A stretch of 64,000 nt of DNA. Source: DALYLB01 sp964468345. GTDB lineage: Bacteria > Acidobacteriota > Blastocatellia > RBC074. A program made the translations under genes and the position numbers. Below are positions 35,500 through 44,419 of this stretch, piece by piece (the stretch's first letter is position 1; the number at the start of each line of letters is the position of its first letter). The notes under the pieces are model-generated. The model saw only the letters and a list, made by a program, of their open reading frames with translations, was not told the DNA's origin and did no database searches. Location: positions 1-64,000 of the forward strand of contig CAYXVZ010000028.1 in NCBI GenBank assembly GCA_964468345.1, written 5' to 3'.

Positions 35500-36434
35500 G
35501 CTTTGACTCCCCCCGCCGCCGGCCTGGTCGGCGTGATAATGCCCTCGCGCGATTTCTCAGCCAGCAATGACGTCACGTACAATCCGACGCCTCGCAGCGC
35601 GCAGACAATTGTTAGGGCGAAGAAGAGCGTGAACACGATGTGCATCGTCAGGAGCAGCCCGTACACGACCGCGACGCTTACTCCGTACAACACCTGCCCG
35701 CGAGTGCTGTTCGGCGTCGTTGCCGGGTCGGTCAACATATAAAATGTATAGAGAATGAACGCCACGCCCGTCATCGGCAGCAATGCGGACGTTAGCGGTG
35801 TTTCCTGGACCCAGCTTCTGATGAAAGCTTGCGCGGCAAAAGCGCCGAGCCAGGAAACGATGAGGGGCAGGCGGCGAGTGAATTTTGTATTGAGAAAGCT
35901 GCCGGAGGTGACGATCAGGGCGGGCAAAACCCAGTCTCCAATCCCGATCAGGTTTTCAGTGAACTGATACGGAGGCGCAATGCCGACCCACGAAAAGCAG
36001 AGCAGCGTGACGGTAATCCCGAAGTTGGAAGGATTGAAGAAATGCCGCGAATGTCCGTCCACTGGCGCGCGAAAGAGCCACTTCGACCCCATGGCCACGG
36101 CCGTTCCAAACGCCACGGGCCAGAGCCTGTCATTGGTATAAAGCAGCATCGCAACCGCAAGCCCGGTAATGTGGGCGGGCAACAGAAAATCCACAAACTG
36201 ACGGACCCCGCCCGCGAATCGCGGGCTTCGACGGCCGGAAGATGCGTCAATCAATTCGAGCAATAGCTCACAACTGTACGCCGTCGCCAGGCCGACCAGG
36301 GGATGAGCCCAGGTCTGTTCGAAGCCGAACCAGGTATGCCCTAGGATGTTGAGTACCGTGATCGCCACGGCGAAACGCCGCAATCCTCCTAAGCGATCCG
36401 CTTGCGGCCAATGACTCTTTCCAGATTCCGACAT
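35496..36434 (-). CDS. unbU: Enediyne cassette membrane protein UnbU (E5)
   Basis: A 312-residue integral membrane protein with about eight hydrophobic segments, resembling UnbU proteins and distantly RnfD/NqrB. Conserved stretches include GHSRHFFNPSNFGI, MLTDPATTPNSTRGQVLYG and the closing segment before PTRPAAGG. ATG at 36434 is preferred over a start 45 bp upstream because AGAAGGGAG lies just before it. It overlaps the PKS start by 4 bp and follows unbV by 34 bp. UnbU is part of the conserved five-gene enediyne cassette; its biochemical role is not established. Confidence 0.93.
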   Translation of the reverse strand: MSESGKSHWPQADRLGGLRRFAVAITVLNILGHTWFGFEQTWAHPLVGLATAYSCELLLELIDASSGRRSPRFAGGVRQFVDFLLPAHITGLAVAMLLYTNDRLWPVAFGTAVAMGSKWLFRAPVDGHSRHFFNPSNFGITVTLLCFSWVGIAPPYQFTENLIGIGDWVLPALIVTSGSFLNTKFTRRLPLIVSWLGAFAAQAFIRSWVQETPLTSALLPMTGVAFILYTFYMLTDPATTPNSTRGQVLYGVSVAVVYGLLLTMHIVFTLFFALTIVCALRGVGLYVTSLLAEKSREGIITPTRPAAGGVKA

Positions 36435-36468
36435 TTTTTCTCCCTTCTGAATCGTGTGGCGGGCTGGA

Positions 36469-38427
36469 TTACCAACCAAGCATTACCGTATGCCAACCTG
36501 GCGTTAATTGAAGCTTCTCGTGATGAATCTGCCCTGCGGGGTCTCGCCATTTCACTTCCACGAGCAGTTGTTGATTTCGCGATAAATTCCCCAGGCCGAA
36601 ATGGAGGTCCTGGCTGCGCTTCCCGGAATGGCCATTGCCGCCGTCCACCTGCGCGACCAGGCGTCTTTGATCGGGCAGATGCACAGTGGCGGCGGCGCCA
36701 ATCGCAAACCGCGCCTGCAGGTCGGCCGTCGGATGCCCCGGAATTGAACGGGTCGTTGAAGATCCCGTTCCGCGTTGCGGGATCAAGAGATGAATTCCCA
36801 GGAAAGTGCCCTGGCCCTGGCCCTGGTTGCGATAAAAGAAGGATGACTCCCACTGATTTGCAACGGCGAAATCCTGCCGGCCGTCTCCGTCCACGTCGGC
36901 AACGGCAATTCCGCGACTGACCGGCGTTTCGCCGAGCCCCAGTTCCTGAGCCAGATCGTAATAACGGCCGTCGTCCGCCCGGACATAGAATGGATTATGC
37001 TGGTGGCCGCTCAGGTCGTCCCCGGGGTGGAAGCGTGGCCAACTGGAGGGACGGCTTAGTAATTCATCATTGCCCATGGCCAGTTCATGCAACTCCGGCC
37101 AGCGATTGACAGTGCCCTTCACAAAGCCTGTCGCTTGCAATGCCTCGAGAACCCCGTCGTTATTGAAATCCGCCAGTTTCGTTTCCCATCCCCATCCGCT
37201 GCGGGACAGCCCCAGTGCTTCGCTGCGATCCACCCAGGGCGCGACGCCGTGTCGAAGAAGCGAGACATTGCCTTCGCTGATGAATGCAAAATGGCTTTCT
37301 TCCAGCGCGTATTCAGCTGCAATGTTGCTGACGAACATATCGAGAACGCCATCCCCGTTCATATCGCCGAAATCAATCCCCATCCCTTTATGACTATCGT
37401 TGCCGAGCACTTTGGAGTTTGGCACGGTCAGTGATTTGCGGCCTTTCACCATTGCAAACCGGGGGGCGCCGGGCGTGGAGCGGTTGTGAAGCAATCGATC
37501 CGGCCCGAAGTCGTTTGCGAAATACAATTCCGGCAAAAGATCTCCATCCAGATCCGCTGCGCCGATTGCCAGCGTCCAGCCATGAGAGATGGCCTCATCC
37601 AGCGCGGACGAAACGTCTCGATAGCTCACTTCCGGCCGCGGTCCTCCCTTCGCGCTTTGCCAGAGCAGAAGGCGCGCGCGGCCGGCGTTCATGGCGCGCG
37701 ACATCGAATGCTGCATTTCCTCGACTCCCTGCGCCTGCGTGTCGAGGATGCGCGCGCCATCCTTGAAATAATTTCCGATGATCAAATCGTTGTGGCCATC
37801 GCCGTCCACGTCCGCAATCGTCGCCGCACCGGAATACCATCGAGCATCTCCCGGGATGATTTCCTGCGGTGAAAAACTCGCCGGCGAGAGACTTCTTTTT
37901 TCGGCCGCATTCTCTTGATTGAGATAGGCAATTGGCGGGCGCCCCCAGTAATAGACCAGAAGGTCCATTCGCCCGTCTTCGTTTAAATCAGACGGAATGC
38001 ATCCCATCGGAGCCATCGTGGCGGGGTTGTAAATCGGCGGCGGAGGCAACGCAAGCGTGAAACGTTGATACCGGTCTCCGGTGCCGGGCACTGGCGCAAT
38101 GAGGACCTGGTCGACGCGGGGATCGACAGTACAGACGTCGTTCGGCAATCCATCCGCGTCCAGATCATTGAGTGCCACCGCCGCGCCCGTGGCGGAAATC
38201 CAGGAAGCGATGTGCTGCAAACTGGGATGAACCTGCCTCACCATTTTGAAGTTGGCATCCGATGGCTCCGCTAGTTGCGAGCGCACAAAGCCGAACTGTG
38301 CGGACATCCGCCCCCGGTCAGCGCCGGACAGCGTGGGTAGGCGGGACATTTGATAGAACGTGAGTATCAGCGTCAGCGCCACCAATCGCGCCGCGTGGTG
38401 GCGAAACTGTGTTTTTATTTTGTTCAT
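36469..38427 (-). CDS. unbV: Enediyne cassette secreted FG-GAP/ASPIC protein UnbV (E4)
   Basis: A 652-residue exported protein. A signal peptide (residues about 1-35) leads into seven or more FG-GAP/VCBS repeats with calcium-type loops: DLDADGLPND, DLNEDGRMDLL, DVDGDGHNDLI, DMNGDGVLDMF, DFNNDGVLEAL and DVDGDGRQDFA, suggesting a beta-propeller. The C terminus (about 545-652) is the ASPIC/UnbV domain (ADLQARFAIGAAATVHLPD, QVDGGNGHSG). The annotated start overlaps the end of unbL by about 110 bp; later starts (for example at 38349) would shorten the overlap but remove the signal peptide. It belongs to the enediyne cassette and its precise function is unknown. Confidence 0.93.
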   Translation of the reverse strand: MNKIKTQFRHHAARLVALTLILTFYQMSRLPTLSGADRGRMSAQFGFVRSQLAEPSDANFKMVRQVHPSLQHIASWISATGAAVALNDLDADGLPNDVCTVDPRVDQVLIAPVPGTGDRYQRFTLALPPPPIYNPATMAPMGCIPSDLNEDGRMDLLVYYWGRPPIAYLNQENAAEKRSLSPASFSPQEIIPGDARWYSGAATIADVDGDGHNDLIIGNYFKDGARILDTQAQGVEEMQHSMSRAMNAGRARLLLWQSAKGGPRPEVSYRDVSSALDEAISHGWTLAIGAADLDGDLLPELYFANDFGPDRLLHNRSTPGAPRFAMVKGRKSLTVPNSKVLGNDSHKGMGIDFGDMNGDGVLDMFVSNIAAEYALEESHFAFISEGNVSLLRHGVAPWVDRSEALGLSRSGWGWETKLADFNNDGVLEALQATGFVKGTVNRWPELHELAMGNDELLSRPSSWPRFHPGDDLSGHQHNPFYVRADDGRYYDLAQELGLGETPVSRGIAVADVDGDGRQDFAVANQWESSFFYRNQGQGQGTFLGIHLLIPQRGTGSSTTRSIPGHPTADLQARFAIGAAATVHLPDQRRLVAQVDGGNGHSGKRSQDLHFGLGNLSRNQQLLVEVKWRDPAGQIHHEKLQLTPGWHTVMLGW

Positions 38428-39382
38428 ACAATGATTTTCTCAGTGTCATTTTCTCGCGTATTCGCCGCCTCCAGATTTCGTACGCTGGCACGTCTCCATC
38501 CGAAGGCAGTTGCTGTTGCGCCTCTACCGTCAGCTTCGCGGCATCTACTGCCGATATGCCGCCTAACACCTGGCAGGCCAGATCCGTGTGAACCGCGGGG
38601 TTTCCCGCATGTCGGCGCGCCTCTGCCGCAAAGGCCGCTCCCTGGGCCAGATGAGCGCGATAGGTTCCCGCGGCCTCAGCCAGCGCTTCGATCCGGTCGC
38701 GTTCCACACCGCCGGCGTAAGCGCAAGCCAAGCCCACGCCGCTCCATAAATCCCCCTGCCTGCTTGCCGGGAAAGATGTGATGCTGCTTGCGATCCTTGT
38801 TGCGTCAGCACACTGCACAAACCACAGACTGCGTCCCAATCCCTGATCGAAGGCGCGCGCCGCGTATCCCGGGAACTTTGTGGGCGGAGTCTGCTGTGTG
38901 ACATAGCGAGGCCAATGAAAGTATCCCTGATGAAAGCCGTACCCATCGATGGCAAGCCAGCGGATCAAGGGATCTAGTTGCGACAAGATCCGCTGCCTGC
39001 CTCCCGGAACCCTCGCAAGCCCCCACCCGACGCCGACGTGCGCCAGGTACGTGTATTGCGCCCCCGGTCCACTCAAAAACGCGGAGACCCGGTTGCGCCA
39101 CGGGGCCAGACAGTCAAGCAGCGTCAGGCTCATCGCCGCGCCCTCATAGGCGAACCCTCGATAGGCGACCTCAACCTGATTCAGCTCGAGAGCGATCGCA
39201 TCGACTTGCTCTTCGTATAGCGCCGCCTGATACCCGGTAACAAAGGCAAGCCCGATCTGCTCCAAACCATGCCTCACGCGAGCATCGCCTAGGTGAAAGC
39301 CGCGTTTGGCAAAGCTCGTCTCGGTCGGCGAGATGCCCAGAACCATTTGCCGGATGCGGCCCCAATTAAGCGTCATGTTCAC
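38318..39382 (-). CDS. unbL: Enediyne cassette DUF1702 protein UnbL (E3)
   Basis: A 354-residue DUF1702 protein. The opening GRIRQMVLGISPTETSFAKRGF and the core AHVGVGWGLARVPG, AIDGYGFHQGYFHW and GLGRSLWFVQCADA match the UnbL/SgcE3 family. It is soluble, with no signal peptide. The role in the cassette is not established biochemically, but it always accompanies PKSE. It is 81 bp downstream of the NusG-like gene. Its last 37 or so codons overlap the start of unbV in another frame, which is longer than usual for this cassette. Confidence 0.92.
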   Translation of the reverse strand: MNMTLNWGRIRQMVLGISPTETSFAKRGFHLGDARVRHGLEQIGLAFVTGYQAALYEEQVDAIALELNQVEVAYRGFAYEGAAMSLTLLDCLAPWRNRVSAFLSGPGAQYTYLAHVGVGWGLARVPGGRQRILSQLDPLIRWLAIDGYGFHQGYFHWPRYVTQQTPPTKFPGYAARAFDQGLGRSLWFVQCADATRIASSITSFPASRQGDLWSGVGLACAYAGGVERDRIEALAEAAGTYRAHLAQGAAFAAEARRHAGNPAVHTDLACQVLGGISAVDAAKLTVEAQQQLPSDGDVPAYEIWRRRIREKMTLRKSLYEQNKNTVSPPRGAIGGADADTHVLSNVPPTHAVRR

Positions 39383-39463
39383 TTCTCCGGTGGGTCTTCG
39401 TTTTGCCCGGAGAAATACTCCCGGGCGTTTGCGTTCTTCGTCTCGGGCTTATCGATATCTGTC

Positions 39464-40036
39464 TTACGCGAGCAACTTCAGCGCATACGCTGACTGCATC
39501 ATCTTCGCGTTGCCCGGTTGCTTGTGCTCCCCGCTTTCAAGAATGGAAAACACGGTGTTCTCGTCGAGTTGGATCGCAACCGAGCGTTGCAATAAGCTCA
39601 CGGACAGTATCAGTCGGTGTTTGTTATCTTGCGAAAGAATGACCCCTTCCACGCCGGTTAACGGTCCGCTCTGAACACTTACTCTCGTGCCCGTCGGGAG
39701 ATAGGACCAGGGTTCTCTCAACAAGTCGCTTCCGGCCAGCGTCTGCAACGCCTCCACCTCGGCAACATCCACGACGGCGGGTTTTCCGCCAAAGCCCACA
39801 ATCCGTATCACTCCGGGCGTCATAACGGCTTTCCCCAATGTACATTCAGTGAACTGGCAGAATACGTAGGAAGGGAATAAAGGCAGATCGATCTCTACGA
39901 TGCGATCCGTCCGTTTCCGTTTTTGCCTGTAGGTCGGCAGTAAGCATTTATACCCTTTTTGCATAAGAGCCCGCTCAACGACCTTTTCGCTTCTTGAGCG
40001 CGTCTGCAGTGCGTACCATGGCGCTTCTAGTTCCAT
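39464..40036 (-). CDS. NusG paralog (RfaH/LoaP/UpxY-like antiterminator)
   Basis: A 190-residue NusG-superfamily protein. The NGN domain (about 1-105) begins PWYALQTRSRSEKVVERALMQKGYK and includes LPLFPSYVFCQF and GVIRIVGFGGKP. A KOW-type C-terminal domain (about 120-180) reads GTRVSVQSGPLTGVEGVI. Its length and sequence suggest a specialised paralog and not housekeeping NusG, because no secE or ribosomal protein genes adjoin it. Specialised NusG proteins let RNA polymerase read through long operons; LoaP does this for PKS operons in Firmicutes. Its place as the first gene, 81 bp before unbL, points to processive antitermination of the 10-kb cassette. Confidence 0.9.
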   Translation of the reverse strand: MELEAPWYALQTRSRSEKVVERALMQKGYKCLLPTYRQKRKRTDRIVEIDLPLFPSYVFCQFTECTLGKAVMTPGVIRIVGFGGKPAVVDVAEVEALQTLAGSDLLREPWSYLPTGTRVSVQSGPLTGVEGVILSQDNKHRLILSVSLLQRSVAIQLDENTVFSILESGEHKQPGNAKMMQSAYALKLLA

Positions 40037-41843
40037 ATTTGTATGTTACTTTTTCTGAAGAACCGTGATTTAGTCACAGCTCCGCCGCCACGAGCCTTAT
40101 CCAGATATTCCTGGTTCAGCTCGTCCGGCTTTGTGATTTGTGTCGAATAGTTATTTTGGAGCGTTAGCTCGCGGCGTTACCCTATGGCAGATCGTTCGTG
40201 CTGGCGTTTCTTCCTGCATCATGCTTCATATTTGGCTGCCTTCGCCGTTCTTTCGATTTGACGCGGCGCAGGCAGGCTGCCACCATTCTGAGCGCCAATT
40301 CATGGCTCGCTCAGCGGCAATGGGAAATGCAGAAATTGGGCTTGGTTAGTAAGTTACTGCTTTCACTTAAAACATTTATCCAGGCAGACTGCCGTCATTC
40401 TAAGTCTCATACTGATGAGTTACTTAGTGGACTGGATCGATTGTTTGAATATTTCTTCAGGGTTGGGCGGAGCTTCACCCCGGATCGGCCTTTTTCCCAT
40501 TTCGGGCAGCTGCTCCGGGCAAACTTTCACTACGCTGAGCTCCAACTGCAAATAACTTAACTCATCCTCATATGGTCGAGGATGTTTCAGCCTGTCGATG
40601 CTGAACCTGTATTTTGTCAGAGGGGGGACGATTGAGACTTAGGGACTATGTAAAGTCTCTATGAAGATAGACGACGACCTCACTGTCATGGTCGGTGTTG
40701 ATTCGTGGATCAGAGTTTCAGGTTTCCGTATAGAAACACAAAGAGTCGATATTTTAAGTATACTCATGATTCGGTGATTATAGCCGTAACATCAAGCTAC
40801 GCTTGAATTAATACAATATTGAATCCATCCTCAGAAAATCACACAAAGATGGAGTCCCGGTCAGGCGCACGGCACGGCCAACCGGCAGGCCATTCGTGCT
40901 TCTTGACCCCTTATCGTAAAGGTATCCCACGTAAGCAAAGTATAAGAGAACTGCAAGGGTCGCCGACGCGTTTCTCAGGCATTCCCGAAGCGCGATCAGG
41001 GCCTTGCAACACAAGCGGCTTTATGCAGGGGCAAACTATAAATCTATATTCGAATTTGAACTTGGAACACTCCGTGCTTGCTTTTTTTCTATCACTACTA
41101 TCCTTACATTGTCAATGATTTTCTTAGTTCATGGGGAAATTTCCACAACGTTCCTGAGGGCAGACTACTTCTGCGATAACATCCTTGGGAAAGTACTTAG
41201 TACATTGTAAACAAAGTTTTCTTGTATTTTTCCGCGCGTATTTTTCATTCGGATGGGCAAATAGCCACGATTGTTCACCACAAAGGTTCAAAGGCTCAAA
41301 GGGACAAGGAGCCCTTTGCAGAAGGCTCTTTGTCCCTTTGAGTCTTTGAACCTTTGTGGTGAATATTCGTGTTATTTGAAGACTGATTCGATGAAAGCTA
41401 TGGAAAACTGCAAGAAAACTCAGTTTACAGAGTACTTAGTAGCTTGCGAGATGTTTCGGCAGCGAAGGCTTTGAGTTCTATTTCACGTCGAGACAAGCAG
41501 ATAACATCTTCCATCATTTCCTTTTCCGCGCCATTTCAAAAATCGCATGTATACTTGGTTAAGCCAATCGTTGCAGTTCGAAAGGGAATGTAGAGCCGTC
41601 TCCCCTGGCAGGCGAATGCAGAATATGATATAGACACGGGCCGTAATATCACCTCACCGATCGAGAATGAACCGACAGATGGCCCAGTCGGAAAACAGAA
41701 GTATCAGAATCAGTCCGAATGGATCCGAGCCCAGGATTGAAGAATATCCGCAACGTTGAATGACAGAACGGCACGAGCCGAGGATCACATCGCCGCCGCG
41801 GCCATGCGCAGGCATGGCTGAGGAGGACGGCGAAGGAGAAATG
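40037..41843. other. Gene-poor, AT-richer interval, about 1.8 kb
   Basis: No frame here resembles a known family. It separates the divergent NusG-like gene and the ADOP permease gene, so it should hold both promoters. I see two imperfect copies of GCAGGCAG-type words (near 40268 and 40380), one family D palindrome (41279-41362), and an imperfect inverted pair around it (near 41191-41212 and 41423-41441). An RNA-coding or leader function cannot be ruled out. Confidence 0.55.
41279..41362. repeat. Dispersed palindromic repeat, family D, copy 1
   Basis: Near-perfect inverted arms of about 33 bp built on CAAAGGTTCAAAGGCTCAAA, with CTTTGAACCTTTG on the right. A diverged second copy is at about 62290-62385. 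Confidence 0.75.
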
Positions 41844-44249
41844 ATGCAAACACTCTGGCAGGACCTGCGCTACGGCGCGCGACTATTGCTCAGGAACCCC
41901 GGATTTACGTTGATTGCCGTGCTCACGCTGGCGCTTGGCATCGGGGCGAACACGGCCATCTTCAGCGTGGTGAATGCGGCGCTGCTGCGCGCATTGCCTT
42001 ATCACAATTCGGATCGGCTGGTTTTTATGGACGGGGCGACGGCTGGGGGCGAGTGGGACCTGCTCTCGCTGGATGAAATGCGAAGGTTTCAATCGCAGAC
42101 GCAATCGCTTGAAGACCTGACGGGTTTTTTGCCCCAGAGCGTGAATTTGACGGGAGGCGAGCGGCCTGATCGAGTCCGCGGCGCATACTCGATGGCCAAT
42201 ATCTTCCAGGTTTTTAACATCAAGCCCGTCGTTGGGCGATTGTTTGCTCCCGGAGAAGATCAGCCTGGCGCGGAGAAGGTCGTCATCGTCAATGAAAAGA
42301 TCTGGCAACAGCGTCTGGGCGGAGATCAGAATCTGACGGGCAAGAAGCTGATTCTGAATGGCGAGCCATTCAGCGTCATCGGCGTCGTGCCGTCAAGTTT
42401 CAAGCAGCCGTTTGATGCGGAGGTGGAAATATGGATGGGGGCCGCGACGCATCCCGGGTATATGGCACAACGGAAGGCTCGCTTTCTATATGGTCTGGGA
42501 CACTTGAAGCCGGGAGTCGATCTATCGCAAGCGCAGGCTGAGATGAGCACCATCGCCAATCAACTGGCGACGGAATTTCCAGCAGAGAACGAGGGGCGCG
42601 GCGCGAAAGTGGACTATCTGCATAGCTACCTGATCGGCGAATTGCCGCGGATGTTATATATGTTACTCGCCACAGTCGGGGTGATTCTGTTGATCGCCTG
42701 CGCAAACCTGGCGAATCTGTTGCTCGCTCGCGGGCTGACGCGTCGTCGCGAGATTGCCGTGCGCGCCGCGCTCGGCGCGGGCAAGGGGCGGCTGATAAGG
42801 CAATTGTTGACGGAAGCTTTCCTGCTCAGTCTGCTGGGGGGCGGTCTGGGGATGCTGTTGGCGCAATGGGGCCTGGTGGCGGTGCAAAAACTGCCGCAAA
42901 GCTTCGTGAGTCATGAAGATGTCCGGATTGACACGAGCGTCTTGCTGTTCACGCTTGCGGTGGCGATCGGGACAGGCTTGTTGTTCGGGCTGGCGCCGGC
43001 GATTCAGCTTGCGCGCACGGAGTTGAACCTGATCTTAAAAGAGGGCGGTCGGTCGGGCGGCGACAGCGCAAGATGGAATCGCGTGCGGGGCGCATTCGTT
43101 GTGATGCAGGTTGCGCTGTCCCTGCTGTTGTTAATCGGCGGCGGGCTATTGATTCGCAGCTTCGACAAATTGCTGCGCGTCGATCCAGGCTTTGAGACGG
43201 AGAATTTACTTACCCTGGAATATCGCATCCCTCGAAGTAAATATCGCGAGAGCGAAGCGCAGTGGAATTTCCATCGCCAGGTTCTGGAGCGGATCCGACA
43301 GGTGCCCGGCGTGCAATCGGCGTCGTTGGTCAGAAGCTTGCCGCTGAGCGGCAACAGCAGCAGCGTGAGCCTGGTCCTGCCGGATCGTGAACCCCCTGCG
43401 AAAGGCGAAGAGTTGCGCGCGATGTTCAACACCGTGACGTCGGATTACTTCGAGACGATGCGGATACCGCTCATCAGAGGCCGCCTTTTCAACGACGGAG
43501 ATCAATTCAATACGCAACGCAGTTTTCTGATCAATCAGGCGATGGCGCGCCGGTTCTGGCCCGGGCAGGATCCCATCGGCAAGCAGATCAAGACTGATCA
43601 GGGGGGCGATCCGGGCATCGTCGTCGGCATCGTCGGCGACACAAAGCATTTTTTACTGGAAGAAGAAATTGAACCCCAGATGTATGACGCATTCAGTCAA
43701 TCGCCGGGATTTTATGCCACGATCGCTGTCCGTTCGACCGTCGAACCGATGAGCCTGGCCGAACCCGTCCGCCAGGCGGTATGGAAAGTGGACGGCGATC
43801 AACCGATGTGGAAAATGCGAACCATGGAGTCTTTGCTCACACAGCGGCTGGCCGATAAAAGATTTCTGATGACGCTGATGGGATGTTTCGCGGCGCTCGC
43901 GCTGATCCTGACCATCATCGGGCTCTATGGCGTGCTTGCGTACGTCGTCAGCCAGCGCACGCAGGAAATCGGCGTCCGGATGGCGCTGGGAGCCAAGGCG
44001 GGCGACATACAACGCCTGGTATTGCGCCAGGGCATGACGCTGGTGTCGCTCGGCATCGTCATCGGGCTCGCATCTTCATTGTTCGCGACCCGCCTGATTG
44101 AAAGCATGCTTTTCGGCGTAAGCACGACCGACCCGTTTACCTTCGCCGCGATTCCGCTGATCCTGGCAATCGTCGCTTTGCTCGCCTGCCTGTTGCCCGC
44201 GCGGCGCGCCACAAAAGTGGATCCGGTGGTTGCTCTCAGGCACGAGTAA
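41844..44249 (+). CDS. ADOP-type duplicated ABC permease (MacB_PCD/FtsX)
   Basis: An 801-residue protein with an opening MQTLWQDLRYGARLLLRNPGFTLIAVLTLALGIGANTAIF, typical of the duplicated orphan permeases that are abundant in Acidobacteriota. TM1 is followed by a MacB periplasmic domain (about 45-255), a three-TM FtsX domain (about 265-400), a linker, a second TM/MacB domain (about 420-670), and a last FtsX domain (about 690-790) ending RRATKVDPVVALRHE. AAGGAG lies 5 nt before the ATG at 41844; the preceding ATG at 41841 is also possible. No ATP-binding subunit gene adjoins it, as is usual for orphans. It probably exports a lipid, peptide or drug. Confidence 0.93.
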   Translation: MQTLWQDLRYGARLLLRNPGFTLIAVLTLALGIGANTAIFSVVNAALLRALPYHNSDRLVFMDGATAGGEWDLLSLDEMRRFQSQTQSLEDLTGFLPQSVNLTGGERPDRVRGAYSMANIFQVFNIKPVVGRLFAPGEDQPGAEKVVIVNEKIWQQRLGGDQNLTGKKLILNGEPFSVIGVVPSSFKQPFDAEVEIWMGAATHPGYMAQRKARFLYGLGHLKPGVDLSQAQAEMSTIANQLATEFPAENEGRGAKVDYLHSYLIGELPRMLYMLLATVGVILLIACANLANLLLARGLTRRREIAVRAALGAGKGRLIRQLLTEAFLLSLLGGGLGMLLAQWGLVAVQKLPQSFVSHEDVRIDTSVLLFTLAVAIGTGLLFGLAPAIQLARTELNLILKEGGRSGGDSARWNRVRGAFVVMQVALSLLLLIGGGLLIRSFDKLLRVDPGFETENLLTLEYRIPRSKYRESEAQWNFHRQVLERIRQVPGVQSASLVRSLPLSGNSSSVSLVLPDREPPAKGEELRAMFNTVTSDYFETMRIPLIRGRLFNDGDQFNTQRSFLINQAMARRFWPGQDPIGKQIKTDQGGDPGIVVGIVGDTKHFLLEEEIEPQMYDAFSQSPGFYATIAVRSTVEPMSLAEPVRQAVWKVDGDQPMWKMRTMESLLTQRLADKRFLMTLMGCFAALALILTIIGLYGVLAYVVSQRTQEIGVRMALGAKAGDIQRLVLRQGMTLVSLGIVIGLASSLFATRLIESMLFGVSTTDPFTFAAIPLILAIVALLACLLPARRATKVDPVVALRHE

Positions 44250-44300
44250 CTGATTGCCGCTCACGTTGACGATTGTTTCTTGCCTGGCTCGATTTAGCGT

Positions 44301-44415
44301 CTAAATCAGAACAAGAAACATTCGTGCAGAGGAAGAGAAATCAAAAGGCAAAAGTTTAAACCTCGCCTCGCAAAAGAGGCTTTATAGGTGCTCCTTTTGC
44401 CTTTTGATTTCTTTT
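44301..44415. repeat. Dispersed palindromic repeat, family C, copy 3
   Basis: CTAAATCAGAACAAGAAAC and GCAGAGGAAGAG lead into the AAATCAAAAGGCAAAAG arm, a shorter GC-rich centre, and the complementary CTTTTGCCTTTTGATTTC arm. It abuts the xylanase stop at 44420. Confidence 0.8.
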
Positions 44416-44419
44416 GTCT

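Noticed and set aside
40808..41118. Small open frames on both strands in the gene-poor region
   Set aside because: They overlap each other, lack ribosome binding sites and show no family resemblance.
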